A stretch of 55,407 nt of DNA from Novosphingobium lindaniclasticum LE124 (GCF_000445125.1 NZ_ATHL01000018.1:1-55407), one strand, 5' to 3'; shown: positions 26,680 to 34,966, numbered from the stretch's first letter. Translations and numbers: made by a program. The notes: a model not told the origin generated them from the letters alone.

Positions 26680-26993
26680 CTGGGTCTTTCGGGCCGGGAG
26701 CGAAACGGTGTGGTGAAAAGGCTGCTTAGAGGCTCTCGCCGCGCGGTGTAACCCTAGACGAAGGGTGGGGGCGTGTTATTCGTTTTACTCGTTGGAAGGG
26801 GGGCGTTGTTCGTCGTCCCGGACTTGATCCCGGACCGCTGGCCTAGCCGCGCCCAACCGTCGGCTGGGCGCCGTGTTCGCCGGGTTGCGCCTCAAGTATT
26901 GCCAGCGGTCCCGGATCAAGTCGGGGACGACGTGTTGCTCGGCGTATTGCCCGGTGCGGCAGAACGCCGGTGCAGGCGTATTTCAACACCAGC
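26680..26993. other. Intergenic region upstream of the Kef-type gene
   Basis: These 314 bases contain the kef-type promoter region at the left end, a run of G and T residues around 26761-26810, and the paired family-A repeat at 26811-26932. I see no supported reading frame. Confidence 0.5.
26811..26932. repeat. Paired family-A palindromic repeats in inverted order
   Basis: Arms 26811-26842 and 26901-26932 are 32 bases each and complementary at 30 positions. Each arm contains the family-A core (CGTCGTCCCGGACTTGATC). Between them lies a smaller hairpin, CGCCCA and TGGGCG, around 26849-26871. The whole resembles a mosaic repetitive unit. Confidence 0.8.
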
Positions 26994-27365
26994 TTATCTT
27001 CCCCCCCATTGCACGCGGGAAACCGAGGGCCTGGCAACGCCCCAGTCGAGCAGGACCGTGCCGTCAGGCCGGACGATCCGCCAGCGATGGGCAAGCGCGC
27101 GGCTTCCGGCGCAGTCCACCGCGCGGCCGGTATAGAGCATGGTGCCCTTGAGATAGCCCGCATGGGCGCGCAGCAGGACCTGCATCTGCCGGAACTGTCG
27201 CCCGATCATGCCGGGCTTCACGCTGGCCTTGTCGACATGGACGCCGCGGCCCAACACATTCTCTACGTCGGATACGAAAAGGCGCTGCCATCGGGCTGCC
27301 GGGCTGGCCGCGGCGGCGGGGGCCGCGGCGCTGACCACGACACGCCCAGCAGCACCCGACCACAC
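26994..27365 (-). CDS. Hypothetical protein downstream of ftsK
   Basis: A 123-residue frame starting at GTG 27365, 13 bases after the ftsK stop, with GGGG a few bases upstream. I recognise no family. The N-terminal 24 residues are Ala/Val/Ser-rich; the rest has well-mixed composition (RWQRLFVSDVENVLGRG, then HVDKASVKPGMIGRQF and AHRWRIVRPDGTVLLDWG) and reads as real coding sequence. GTG 27338 is an alternative start. It is not LolA, which often follows ftsK in related genomes. It is probably cotranscribed with ftsK. Confidence 0.6.
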   Translation of the reverse strand: MWSGAAGRVVVSAAAPAAAASPAARWQRLFVSDVENVLGRGVHVDKASVKPGMIGRQFRQMQVLLRAHAGYLKGTMLYTGRAVDCAGSRALAHRWRIVRPDGTVLLDWGVARPSVSRVQWGGR

Positions 27366-27378
27366 CCAGCGCCCCGCA

Positions 27379-29778
27379 TCAGAGCGGGCTGCCGTTCTCG
27401 TCGCGATAGATGTCGCGGCGGCCGACATGGTTGGCGGGGCCGACGTAGCCGTCGTTCTCCATGCGCTCCACCCATTTGGCGGCGGTGTTGTAGCCCACGC
27501 CCATCTGGCGCTGGAGCCAGGAAACCGAGACCTTCTGGTTCTCGAACACCAGTTGGCAGACCTGCCGGTACTTGCGCTCTTCCGGCTGGTCGGAGGCCGT
27601 GGCGTCGAGGTCGTCGAAGCCGAACGAGCCTTCTTCCGGCTCGTTGGTGACGGCGTCGACATAGTCGGGCTTGCCCTGGCCGCGCCAGTGATCGGCGACC
27701 TGCTCCACTTCCTCGTCCGAGACGAAGGGGCCGTGGACGCGCTTCACCGGGTCCGAGCTGGGCTTGTAGAGCATGTCGCCCTTGCCCAGCAGCTGTTCCG
27801 CGCCCTGTTCGCCTAGGATGGTTCGGCTGTCGATGCGGCTGGTGACGGCGAAGGACACGCGGGTCGGCAGGTTGGCCTTGATGACGCCGGTGATGACGTC
27901 CACCGAAGGGCGCTGCGTCGCCATGATCAGGTGGATGCCCGCTGCGCGGCTCTTCTGCGAGAGGCGCTGGATCAGGACTTCGATTTCCTTGCCGACGGTG
28001 ACCATGAGGTCGGCCAGCTCGTCGACGATGAGGACGATCTGCGGCAGCGTCTCGTAGTCGAGCTGGCGGTCCTCGTAGAGTTCCTCGCCCGTTTCGGGGT
28101 CGAAGCCGATCTGGATGCGGCGACCCAGCGGCTTGCCCTTGGCGGCGGCGGCGCGGACCTTCTCGTTGAAGCTGGCAAGGTTGCGAACGCTGATCTCGCT
28201 CATCTGGCGATAGCGGCGCTCCATTTCCTCGACCGCCCACTTGAGCGCGCGCACGGCCTTGGGCGGCTCGGTGACGACCGGCGAGAGCAGGTGCGGGATA
28301 TCGTCGTAGCTCTTGAGTTCCAGCACCTTGGGATCGACCAGGATGAGGCGGCACTGCGCCGGCGTCAGGCGATAGAGTAGCGAGAGCAGGATCGTGTTGA
28401 GGCCCACCGACTTACCCGAGCCGGTGGTACCGGCCACCAGCAAGTGCGGCATCGTGGCAAGGTCTGCCACCACCGGTTCGCCGGCGATGTCCTTGCCCAG
28501 AATGATCGGCAGCATGCCCTTGTGGTTGGCGAAAGCCTCGGAGGCGACCATCTCCTTGAACGAGACCATCTGGCGGTCTGCGTTCGGCAGTTCGATGCCC
28601 ATCACGGTGCGCCCCGGAATCGACGAGACGCGGGCCGAGATCGCCGACATGTTGCGGGCGATATCGTCGGCCAGGCCGATCACGCGGCTCGACTTGATGC
28701 CGGGTGCCGGCTCCAGTTCGTACATGGTGACGACCGGCCCGGTGCGGACGGCGGTGATCTCGCCCTTGACGTTGAAGTCGTCCAGCACGGTTTCCAGCAG
28801 GCGCGCGTTGCGTTCCAGGCTGAGCTTGTCGATCTTCGGCTGCGAGTTCGGCGGCGGATCTTTCAGCAGGTCTAGGCCGGGCAGCGCGAACTTGTCGAAC
28901 ATGTCCTTCTGGCGATTGCCGATATTGAGTTGCGCGGGCGTGGGGCTGGCCTTGGGGTCGCTGATTTCCGGCGCCTTGCGCGGTCTTTCCGCCGCGCTGT
29001 CGGCCATGGCGGGCGCGTCTATGCGGGGAGCGGCGCGAGGCTTTGCATCGGCCTCCTCCTCGGGTTTGGCCCGCTCGGCGGCGGCGGCGGCGATCTTGGC
29101 CGGAGCGGGCGCGCCGTCCTTGTTCAGACGCCCGATGCGTCCCGGCAGCGTCAGCAGGCGCAGCCAGTCGACTGCGAAGACCTGCCCGATCAGCGCAACC
29201 CCGGCCAGCGCGCAGAGCAGCGCCAGCACCAGCTTGATCCAGCCTTGCACCACTTCGGGTGCAAAGGCTGCGAGACCCGTGATGCCCTTTGCGCCGAGCA
29301 AGCCGGTGATGCCGCCCATCGAGGCGGGCAGGACGCCCCCCGGCGCGGTGAACACCATCGACATGACCGTTGCGATCAGCGTCATCGCGATCGCGAGCAC
29401 CGCAACCGGGCGCCACCAGCGCTGGTTCGAGTGCTCGATCTCATTGTCATCCTCTTCCACCAGCAGCCAGAGCTTGCGGGCGAAGACATAGAGCAGGGGA
29501 ACGAACAGCGCGGCAACCGGACCGAACAGCACGAGTGCACGTTCCGCCACCCAGGCCCCGACGGAGCCCATCCAGTTCTGGGCGGGGCCACCCGCAGCGG
29601 TGGACGCGGAAGGGTCAGTCTGGTGATAGCTCACCAGCGAAAGCGCCAGGAACGTCATCGCCGCGAACAAGGCGAGCGCCCCGCTCAATTCGGAAGCGCG
29701 GCGTAGCGAGCGCTTGAGAACGGCGCGCCAGTTCGGCTTGGCGATTCGCCGTCCGGGCGCGATGGGCCGGGTGGCCAT
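27379..29778 (-). CDS. ftsK: DNA translocase FtsK
   Basis: A 799-residue FtsK/SpoIIIE ATPase, which pumps chromosomal DNA through the closing septum and activates dimer resolution. Four or so transmembrane segments lie in the first 200 residues, then an Ala/Pro/Glu-rich linker (about 225-285), then the motor with Walker A GTTGSGKS (450-457), and Walker B in LVDPKVLELKSYDDIPHLL and LIVDELADLM. The C-terminal gamma winged-helix reads QMGVGYNTAAKWVERMENDG and recognises KOPS-like sites. The linker is short compared with E. coli. It is followed by a small unknown gene on the same strand. Confidence 0.96.
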   Translation of the reverse strand: MATRPIAPGRRIAKPNWRAVLKRSLRRASELSGALALFAAMTFLALSLVSYHQTDPSASTAAGGPAQNWMGSVGAWVAERALVLFGPVAALFVPLLYVFARKLWLLVEEDDNEIEHSNQRWWRPVAVLAIAMTLIATVMSMVFTAPGGVLPASMGGITGLLGAKGITGLAAFAPEVVQGWIKLVLALLCALAGVALIGQVFAVDWLRLLTLPGRIGRLNKDGAPAPAKIAAAAAERAKPEEEADAKPRAAPRIDAPAMADSAAERPRKAPEISDPKASPTPAQLNIGNRQKDMFDKFALPGLDLLKDPPPNSQPKIDKLSLERNARLLETVLDDFNVKGEITAVRTGPVVTMYELEPAPGIKSSRVIGLADDIARNMSAISARVSSIPGRTVMGIELPNADRQMVSFKEMVASEAFANHKGMLPIILGKDIAGEPVVADLATMPHLLVAGTTGSGKSVGLNTILLSLLYRLTPAQCRLILVDPKVLELKSYDDIPHLLSPVVTEPPKAVRALKWAVEEMERRYRQMSEISVRNLASFNEKVRAAAAKGKPLGRRIQIGFDPETGEELYEDRQLDYETLPQIVLIVDELADLMVTVGKEIEVLIQRLSQKSRAAGIHLIMATQRPSVDVITGVIKANLPTRVSFAVTSRIDSRTILGEQGAEQLLGKGDMLYKPSSDPVKRVHGPFVSDEEVEQVADHWRGQGKPDYVDAVTNEPEEGSFGFDDLDATASDQPEERKYRQVCQLVFENQKVSVSWLQRQMGVGYNTAAKWVERMENDGYVGPANHVGRRDIYRDENGSPL

Positions 29779-29886
29779 TGGAAATTCCCCTGAAGATCGG
29801 GCCTTGATCAGGCCTGCGATAATGCGCTCGGGCGGGACTCGCCGTCAAGAATGGATCGGGAACAGGCTTGTGGGAGACTCATCCGT

Positions 29887-30450
29887 TCAGGACGCAAAAG
29901 CTTGAATGGCCGCCCAATTCTGCGTTGGCAGATGCCGCGCACGGTGCCTCGTCATGCCGCCCAGCGCAATGACCGGCACGGCGGATCGTGCGGCGAGGAG
30001 GTGGAAACGCAGCGGTCCGAGCGTGGCGCCGCCGGGGTGGGAGCGGGTCGGGAACACCGGCGAGAGCATCACTGCATCGGCCCGGGCGCGGTGGGCGCGG
30101 GCCAGTTCGCGCAGGGAATGGACGGTGACGAGGCGCCACGTCGCAGGGCCTGGGGCGAGCTTTTCCGCCGCTCCATAGGCCCCGTCGGCGTTCCAGGCGC
30201 GCGCCTGCCGCGTGGTTCCGGACAGGATCGCCGAGTGTCCGAAGCGCCGGGCGATGCGGGCCAGTTCGTCGAACCGCGCGCGGCGTTCCACCGGCGGCAG
30301 ATGATAGTGCCGATAGATCAGCCCCGATCCGCGCGGCAAGCGGGCGAGGCTGCGCTCCAGCGCAGTGTCGTTGCGGGCGTCGGTGATCAGCCAGATCTGG
30401 GGAAGAGGCGGGTGGCGGTTCGGCACGAAGACGCTATAGCAGCGCGCCAT
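29887..30450 (-). CDS. Thiamine phosphate synthase (ThiE/TenI)-like protein
   Basis: A 187-residue TIM-barrel protein of the TMP-synthase/TenI family. The N-terminal strand is PQIWLITDARND; the C-terminal phosphate-binding part is VMLSPVFPTRSHPGGATLGP and VPVIALGGM, typical of the family. The usual pyrophosphate-site motif GQxD/LGxxD before it is weak or absent, so this may be a TenI-type or otherwise altered member rather than a working ThiE. The ATG at 30450 shares two bases with the opposing yggS ATG; GTG 30426 would give MPNRHPPLPQIWL and is an alternative. No other thiamine gene is nearby. Confidence 0.75.
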   Translation of the reverse strand: MARCYSVFVPNRHPPLPQIWLITDARNDTALERSLARLPRGSGLIYRHYHLPPVERRARFDELARIARRFGHSAILSGTTRQARAWNADGAYGAAEKLAPGPATWRLVTVHSLRELARAHRARADAVMLSPVFPTRSHPGGATLGPLRFHLLAARSAVPVIALGGMTRHRARHLPTQNWAAIQAFAS

Positions 30451-31111
30451 GGATCAGCCAGCAACTCCTCTCGAAGACATTCGCGCTCGCATTGCCCAGG
30501 CCGCCCGCATTGCCGGACGCGCGCCGGGATCGGTCGAACTCGTCGCCATTTCCAAGACGCATGCGGCCGAGGCCATCGCGCCGCTCATCGCCCAGGGCCA
30601 GCGCGTGTTCGGCGAGAACCGCGTGCAGGAGGCCGAGGCCAAGTGGCCCGCCTTGCGCGCGGAAAACCCGGACGTGCGGCTGCATCTCGTCGGCCAGCTT
30701 CAGTCCAACAAGGCCGAGGACGCGCTGGCTCTGTTCGACTGCATCCATTCGGTGGACCGTCCCTCGCTGGTGGCCGCGCTCGGCAAGGCGATGGACAGGA
30801 CCGGGCGCCGGGTGCCCTGCTTCGTGCAGGTCAACATCGGTGCCGAAGAGCAGAAGGGCGGCTGCGCGATTTCCGAAGTACCGGCGCTGCTGGCCTCCGC
30901 GCGCGAGGCGCAGATCCCCGTCGAAGGGCTGATGTGCGTGCCGCCGCTGGGCATAGAGGCCGCGCCGTTCTTCGCGCTTCTGGCCAAGATCGCGGCGGAT
31001 AACGGGGTGCCGCAGCTGTCGATGGGCATGAGCGAGGATTTCGAGACGGCCGTGATGCTGGGCGCGACGCATGTGCGCGTGGGCAGCGCGCTGTTCGGGG
31101 CAAGGAACTGA
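30449..31111 (+). CDS. YggS family PLP homeostasis protein
   Basis: A 220-residue single-domain fold-type III PLP-binding protein (YggS/PROSC, COG0325). The Schiff-base Lys is K36 in LVAISKTHAAEAI; FGENRVQEAEAKW, HLVGQLQSNKAE, CFVQVNIGAEEQKGGC and SMGMSEDFETAVMLGATHVR are family signatures. It buffers pyridoxal phosphate and affects amino-acid and vitamin B6 balance; it has no known catalytic reaction. In many bacteria it sits near division or proline genes; here it is head-to-head with a thiE-like gene. No ribosome-binding site precedes the start. Confidence 0.93.
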   Translation: MDQPATPLEDIRARIAQAARIAGRAPGSVELVAISKTHAAEAIAPLIAQGQRVFGENRVQEAEAKWPALRAENPDVRLHLVGQLQSNKAEDALALFDCIHSVDRPSLVAALGKAMDRTGRRVPCFVQVNIGAEEQKGGCAISEVPALLASAREAQIPVEGLMCVPPLGIEAAPFFALLAKIAADNGVPQLSMGMSEDFETAVMLGATHVRVGSALFGARN

Positions 31112-31127
31112 CCAAGGTTTGAGGTCG

Positions 31128-31158
31128 ACGTCGTCCCGGATCAAGTCGGGGACGACGT
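31128..31158. repeat. Family-A palindromic repeat
   Basis: Inverted repeat with 13-base arms and one mismatch (ACGTCGTCCCGGA 31128-31140, TCGGGGACGACGT 31146-31158) and loop TCAAG. It lies between the convergent 3' ends of yggS and pyk. Confidence 0.8.
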
Positions 31159-31193
31159 ATAGGTTGTCCGTATCGCTCGGCCGCGCGTCATCC

Positions 31194-32714
31194 TCAGTGC
31201 GGTGTATCCAGTTCGTTACCCGTCAACGTCACGACATGCAGCAGGTTCGTCGAACCCGGCGTGCCGAACGGGACGCCCGCCAGGGCGACCAGGCGTGTGC
31301 CAGCGGCGCCGAAGCCGTGGCGCAGGGCCATGCGCTTGCCCTTGGCGATCATCTCCTCGAAGCTGCCGATGTCCTTGGTGATGACGTTGTGCGCGCCCCA
31401 GAGCAGCGCCAGGCGGCGCGCGGTCTTCGGCGAGGGGGTGAGCACCAGCATCGGCGCGGCGGGGCGTTCGCGTGCTACGCGCCGGGCCGAGCCGCCCGAG
31501 CCGGTGAAGACGATGATGCCTTCGATCGGCAGGGTATCCGCAATCGTTGCGCAGGAGGCCGAGAGCGCGTCGGCGGTGGTGGCGTCGGGCGGAGTCTGCG
31601 CGAGGTGGATGCGTTCGCGGTAGGTGGAGTCGGTCTCCACCTTCACGGCGATGCGGTCCATGATGGTCACGGCCTCGACCGGCCACTGGCCCGCCGCCGT
31701 TTCAGCCGAGAGCATGACCGCATCGGCGCCGTCGTAGACGGCATTGGCGACGTCGGACACTTCGGCGCGCGTGGGCGAGGGGCTGGTGATCATCGATTCC
31801 AGCATCTGCGTGGCGACCACCACCGGCTTGCCGATGGCGCGGGTCTTGGCGATGATGTGCTTCTGGATCGGCGGCACTTCTTCCGGCAGCAGTTCCACGC
31901 CCAGATCGCCGCGGGCGACCATGATCCCGTCGGACAGTTCGATGATGCCGTCGATCGACTGCACGGCCGCAGGCTTCTCGATCTTCGACATCAGGGCGCA
32001 GGCCCCGCCGATCAGGCGGCGGGCTTCGGCGACGTCCTCGGGGCGCTGGACGAAGGAAAGGCCGATCCAGTCCGCGCCCTGCTCCACCGAGAAGGCGAGG
32101 TCGCGGCGGTCCTTGTCCGTCAGCGCGGGAACCGGGACGATCGCGTCGGGCACGTTCACGCCCTTGCGGTCGGAAATGAAGCCGCCGACTTCGGCGGTGC
32201 AGAGGATCGAATCGGCTTCCGGCCTGATGACCAGGAGGCGCAGCTTGCCGTCGTCGATCAGCAGGCGCTGGCCTTTCTGGAGGATGCCGAAGAGCTCGGG
32301 ATGCGGCAGGCAGACGCGATTTTCGTCACCCGGCGTGGGATCGCGGTCGAGGGTGAAGTGCGCGCCGTGGCGAATGAAGGCCTTGCCCTCGGCAAAGGTG
32401 CCGACGCGCAGCTTGGGGCCTTGCAGGTCGCAGAGGATCGCCACGGGGCGCATCAGGTCCTTTTCGACCGCGCGGATGTTGGCGATGGTTTCGCGGTGGG
32501 TATCGTGGTCTCCGTGGCTCATGTTGACGCGGAAGGCGTCGGCCCCAGCCTTGAGCAGCTTGGCGATCGTCTCCTTGTCGCGGCTGGCCGGACCGAGCGT
32601 GGCGAGGATCTTCACCTTGCGCTGGCGCTTGATCCCGCGATGGTGCGGCGAACGGCGAAACGGAGGGGTGGTTGCCAAAATCTGTCTGCCTCTCTTTCGA
32701 TATTTCGCCGACAT
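31194..32714 (-). CDS. pyk: Pyruvate kinase
   Basis: A pyruvate kinase of about 506 residues; it makes pyruvate and ATP from phosphoenolpyruvate and ADP. Seen: KVKILATLGPASRDKETI, FRVNMSHGDHDTH, the catalytic Lys in CALMSKIEKPAAVQSID, MVARGDLGVELLPEEVP, and ATQMLESMITSPSPTRAEVS. The C-terminal allosteric domain is present. The N-terminus before RKVKIL is about 30 residues longer and more basic than usual; ATG 32714 was chosen over TTG 32735, but neither has a good ribosome-binding site, so the start may be wrong. It is divergent from the DUF1244 gene with only 43 bases between. Confidence 0.94.
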   Translation of the reverse strand: MSAKYRKRGRQILATTPPFRRSPHHRGIKRQRKVKILATLGPASRDKETIAKLLKAGADAFRVNMSHGDHDTHRETIANIRAVEKDLMRPVAILCDLQGPKLRVGTFAEGKAFIRHGAHFTLDRDPTPGDENRVCLPHPELFGILQKGQRLLIDDGKLRLLVIRPEADSILCTAEVGGFISDRKGVNVPDAIVPVPALTDKDRRDLAFSVEQGADWIGLSFVQRPEDVAEARRLIGGACALMSKIEKPAAVQSIDGIIELSDGIMVARGDLGVELLPEEVPPIQKHIIAKTRAIGKPVVVATQMLESMITSPSPTRAEVSDVANAVYDGADAVMLSAETAAGQWPVEAVTIMDRIAVKVETDSTYRERIHLAQTPPDATTADALSASCATIADTLPIEGIIVFTGSGGSARRVARERPAAPMLVLTPSPKTARRLALLWGAHNVITKDIGSFEEMIAKGKRMALRHGFGAAGTRLVALAGVPFGTPGSTNLLHVVTLTGNELDTPH

Positions 32715-32757
32715 ATGGCAAAGGCGGCATGACAAACCAAGGACGAACGGTAGAAAA

Positions 32758-33069
32758 ATGAACGGAAACGACCAGATCGACCAGCTAGACGACGCCGTGG
32801 CCGCCGCCGCGTTCCGGCGCCTGGTGCGGCACCTTCAGAACCGGCACGACGCGCAGAACATCGACCTCATGGGACTGGCCGGGTTCTGCCGAAACTGCCT
32901 GGCGGACTGGATCCGCGATGCCGGCTTCGAAGGCGACAAGGCCGCCGCGCGCGAAGTGATTCACGGCATGCCCTTCGGCGAGTGGAAGGATGCCTACCAG
33001 ACCGAGGCGACGCCGGAGCAGATCGCGCGGATGGAGGAAAGCCTGAAGAAGAACGGCGGCGGGCACTGA
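32758..33069 (+). CDS. DUF1244 family protein
   Basis: A 103-residue cytoplasmic protein of the alphaproteobacterial DUF1244 family (SMc04171-like). Characteristic are VRHLQNRHDAQNIDLMGLAG, FCRNCLADWIRDAG with two Cys spaced CRNC, and MPFGEWKDAYQTEAT. The function is unknown. It is divergent from pyk across a 43-base gap, so promoters overlap. Confidence 0.88.
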   Translation: MNGNDQIDQLDDAVAAAAFRRLVRHLQNRHDAQNIDLMGLAGFCRNCLADWIRDAGFEGDKAAAREVIHGMPFGEWKDAYQTEATPEQIARMEESLKKNGGGH

Positions 33070-33083
33070 AGTCCCGCTTGACG

Positions 33084-33162
33084 TTGTCGTTGTGAGCGTA
33101 GGAAGCCGTCCAGATTCGCACGAAGCCGCCCTGGATGGCTGCGCTACGCTCGCGGTGACGAA
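33084..33162. repeat. Family-C palindromic repeat (diverged)
   Basis: The right arm (about 33130-33162, CTGGATGGCTGCGCTACGCT and CGCGGTGACG) and the left arm (about 33084-33113, TTGTGAGCGTAGGAAGCC) are inverted copies of a repeat whose consensus resembles CGTCATTGCGAGCG. The clearer copy is at 47906-47983. It lies between convergent DUF1244 and sugE. Confidence 0.65.
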
Positions 33163-33216
33163 GAGGTTGTTCGTGTCGAGAGCGGGCTTGCTCGCCATGA
33201 CTTGCGAAAGCGCCCG

Positions 33217-33534
33217 TCAGGAACTCGCGAGTTTCATAAGCACGAGGCCGACCAGGATCAGTCCTGCGGCGGCCAGGCGCATGGCGCTGGCCGTCTCGCC
33301 CAGCATGACGATCCCGAACAGGAACGCGCCCAGCGCGCCGATCCCGGTCCAGACCATATAGGCGGTGCCGAGCGGCAGCACGCGCATCGACCACGAGAGC
33401 AACCCGAAGCTGACGAACATCGCGATGACCGTGATTACGCTCGGCCAAAGCCGGGTGAAGCCGTCGGACTGCTTCATGGCCGAAGCCCAGACGACTTCGA
33501 ACAGTCCGGCGATGACGAGAACGATCCAGGGCAT
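33217..33534 (-). CDS. sugE: SMR-family exporter, SugE/Gdx type (guanidinium exporter)
   Basis: A 105-residue four-helix membrane protein of the small multidrug resistance family. E13 in [11 protein letters not shown] is the essential proton/substrate glutamate. The residues following it ([19 protein letters not shown]) and [21 protein letters not shown] match the SugE/Gdx subgroup rather than EmrE. Gdx proteins export guanidinium in exchange for protons as antiparallel dimers. The upstream region (33561-33593) contains two ACGG-bearing hairpins compatible with a guanidine-II riboswitch, and GAAGAAGG nine bases before the start is the ribosome-binding site. Confidence 0.9.
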   Translation of the reverse strand: MPWIVLVIAGLFEVVWASAMKQSDGFTRLWPSVITVIAMFVSFGLLSWSMRVLPLGTAYMVWTGIGALGAFLFGIVMLGETASAMRLAAAGLILVGLVLMKLASS

Positions 33535-33560
33535 TTACGGCAACCTTCTTCAATGGGTCG

Positions 33561-33593
33561 CCGGGCCGTCCCGGTCTTGAAGCTCCGTTCCTC
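33561..33593 (-). promoter_or_regulatory. Possible guanidine-II (mini-ykkC) riboswitch upstream of sugE
   Basis: Read on the minus strand, two adjacent hairpins occur: GAGG-AACGGAG-CTTC (33593-33579) and CCGGG-ACGG-CCCGG (33574-33561), separated by AAGA. Guanidine-II riboswitches are defined by two tandem hairpins with ACGR loops and commonly precede sugE/gdx. The second hairpin fits exactly; the first has a seven-base loop containing ACGG and a weak stem, so it is degenerate. The element lies 10 bases upstream of the ribosome-binding site. Confidence 0.42.
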
Positions 33594-33788
33594 TGGTGCT
33601 TCGAGGGGGAGGCGGGGAACGTTGTCTCCGCCGCGGCTTCATAGGCAAAGGGGCGGAAAGAGGCAATGTGCCGGCTTTTCCTGCTCTGCGCACAGGATTT
33701 CCACAGGCTGCCGCTTTGCCCGAATCCGGGACTGCCGCTATCAGCGCGCGCCACACCGATTCACACGATTTTTTCCGGAGCTTACCCG

Positions 33789-34025
33789 ATGGCCGAAACC
33801 ACCGACGATCGCCTGCGCCTGCTGATCGAGCGCGTCGAGCGCCTCGAAGAAGAAAAGAAGGGCATCTCGGACGACATCCGCGACGTCTACAACGAAGGCA
33901 AGGCGGTCGGCTACGACGTCAAGATCATGCGCCAGATCGTTCGCATCCGTAAGATGAAGCCTGACGACCGCCGCGAGATGGACATGCTGCTCGACACCTA
34001 CAAGACGGCGCTCGGCATCGACTGA
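33789..34025 (+). CDS. gapR: Nucleoid-associated protein GapR (DUF2312)
   Basis: A 78-residue helical protein matching GapR: LRLLIERVERLEEEKKGISD, DIRDVYNEGKAVGYDVKIMR and QIVRIRKMKPDDRREMDML. In Caulobacter GapR clamps overtwisted AT-rich DNA and stimulates topoisomerases during replication and transcription. The whole length is the expected one. The start at 33789 gives the standard N-terminus. It stands alone between sugE (divergent) and a convergent protease gene. Confidence 0.93.
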   Translation: MAETTDDRLRLLIERVERLEEEKKGISDDIRDVYNEGKAVGYDVKIMRQIVRIRKMKPDDRREMDMLLDTYKTALGID

Positions 34026-34044
34026 GGTCGCCGCAAGCCGAAGC

Positions 34045-34767
34045 CTACCCTCCGAGATGCACCAGCAGCAGGGTCGCCGCATTGGCCCCGGCGTGCTGGA
34101 GCATCGCGGCGGGAAGCCCGATGCGCTGGCGGGTGAAACCCAGCAGCAGCCCGGCCCAGAGCTGCGGCAGCACGAGCGGAAGCGAGAGCGCGGAGACGCT
34201 CGGATAGTTCGTCAGGTGCACGCCCGCGAACAGCAGGGCCGCCAGCCAGAACACCACCGGAAAGGCCGCGCGATAGCGGGCCGGAACCTCGCGCCGCTTG
34301 CGAAGGCGCAGCCAGCCGGCCAATGCGACTAGGGCCAGCACGAGCAGCAGGCCTGTCAGCACCAGCGGTGCGAAGGCTTCGGCGAAGATCACCGCGGCAC
34401 CCAGCAACAGCGCCGAGGCGAGGAGCCACAGGGCACGCGGACGCCCCGTCTGCCAGCCCCGGAACAGCGCTTCTTCCGCGATCGGCGCCGCCAGCAGCGT
34501 GAACGGCAGCAACCAGCCTCCAGGCAACTGCTCGAAGGCATCGGGCAACGGCAGGTTCATGGCCTTTTGCCACAGACTGATCAGTGGCAGGACCACCAGC
34601 AGGAGCCCCGCGACATGCACGGCCTCCAGCAGGCCCAGCGCGGCCCAGCCCTCGCGTGAACGGAGGCCGATCGGCGTCAGGATCGCCGGGCGCTTCAGGA
34701 ACCCCGGCACTTCGCGCAGAACGGCGAGTGCGGCGGGTAAGGGGGCGATGTCGATCCGGGTGGCCAT
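34045..34767 (-). CDS. CPBP family intramembrane metalloprotease
   Basis: A 240-residue membrane protein with six to eight hydrophobic segments. CPBP motifs are visible: AEEALFRGW (E98, E99, R103), FAGVHLTNYP with the His, and LQHAGANAATLLLVH. The family includes CAAX prenyl-protease-like and bacteriocin-immunity proteins; the substrate is unknown. The start at 34767 (MATRIDIAPL) was chosen because the upstream extension to 34899 is not family-like. It converges with gapR and is divergent from yebC. Confidence 0.85.
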   Translation of the reverse strand: MATRIDIAPLPAALAVLREVPGFLKRPAILTPIGLRSREGWAALGLLEAVHVAGLLLVVLPLISLWQKAMNLPLPDAFEQLPGGWLLPFTLLAAPIAEEALFRGWQTGRPRALWLLASALLLGAAVIFAEAFAPLVLTGLLLVLALVALAGWLRLRKRREVPARYRAAFPVVFWLAALLFAGVHLTNYPSVSALSLPLVLPQLWAGLLLGFTRQRIGLPAAMLQHAGANAATLLLVHLGG

Positions 34768-34966
34768 GTCCAGCGGGCTACCCGGCCTTCCTTGCCAATT
34801 CGTTGCGCTTTCGCGGTGAAAGAGGGGGATCGCGGGCGGTTGCCCTGGGGTGCCGCCCTGTTGTAAGGCCCGCTGCGCATTATAGCCCACATCATTCACC
34901 GGACCTCATTGACCGGGCCTCGCGGATGTCCGCAGGCAGGCAGACGAGCGAAGCAAGAGCGGACCC

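Noticed and set aside
24403..26751. 782-codon frame antisense to the Kef-type antiporter
   Set aside because: Gln/Arg/Glu-rich nonsense composition typical of the complement of membrane-protein codons.
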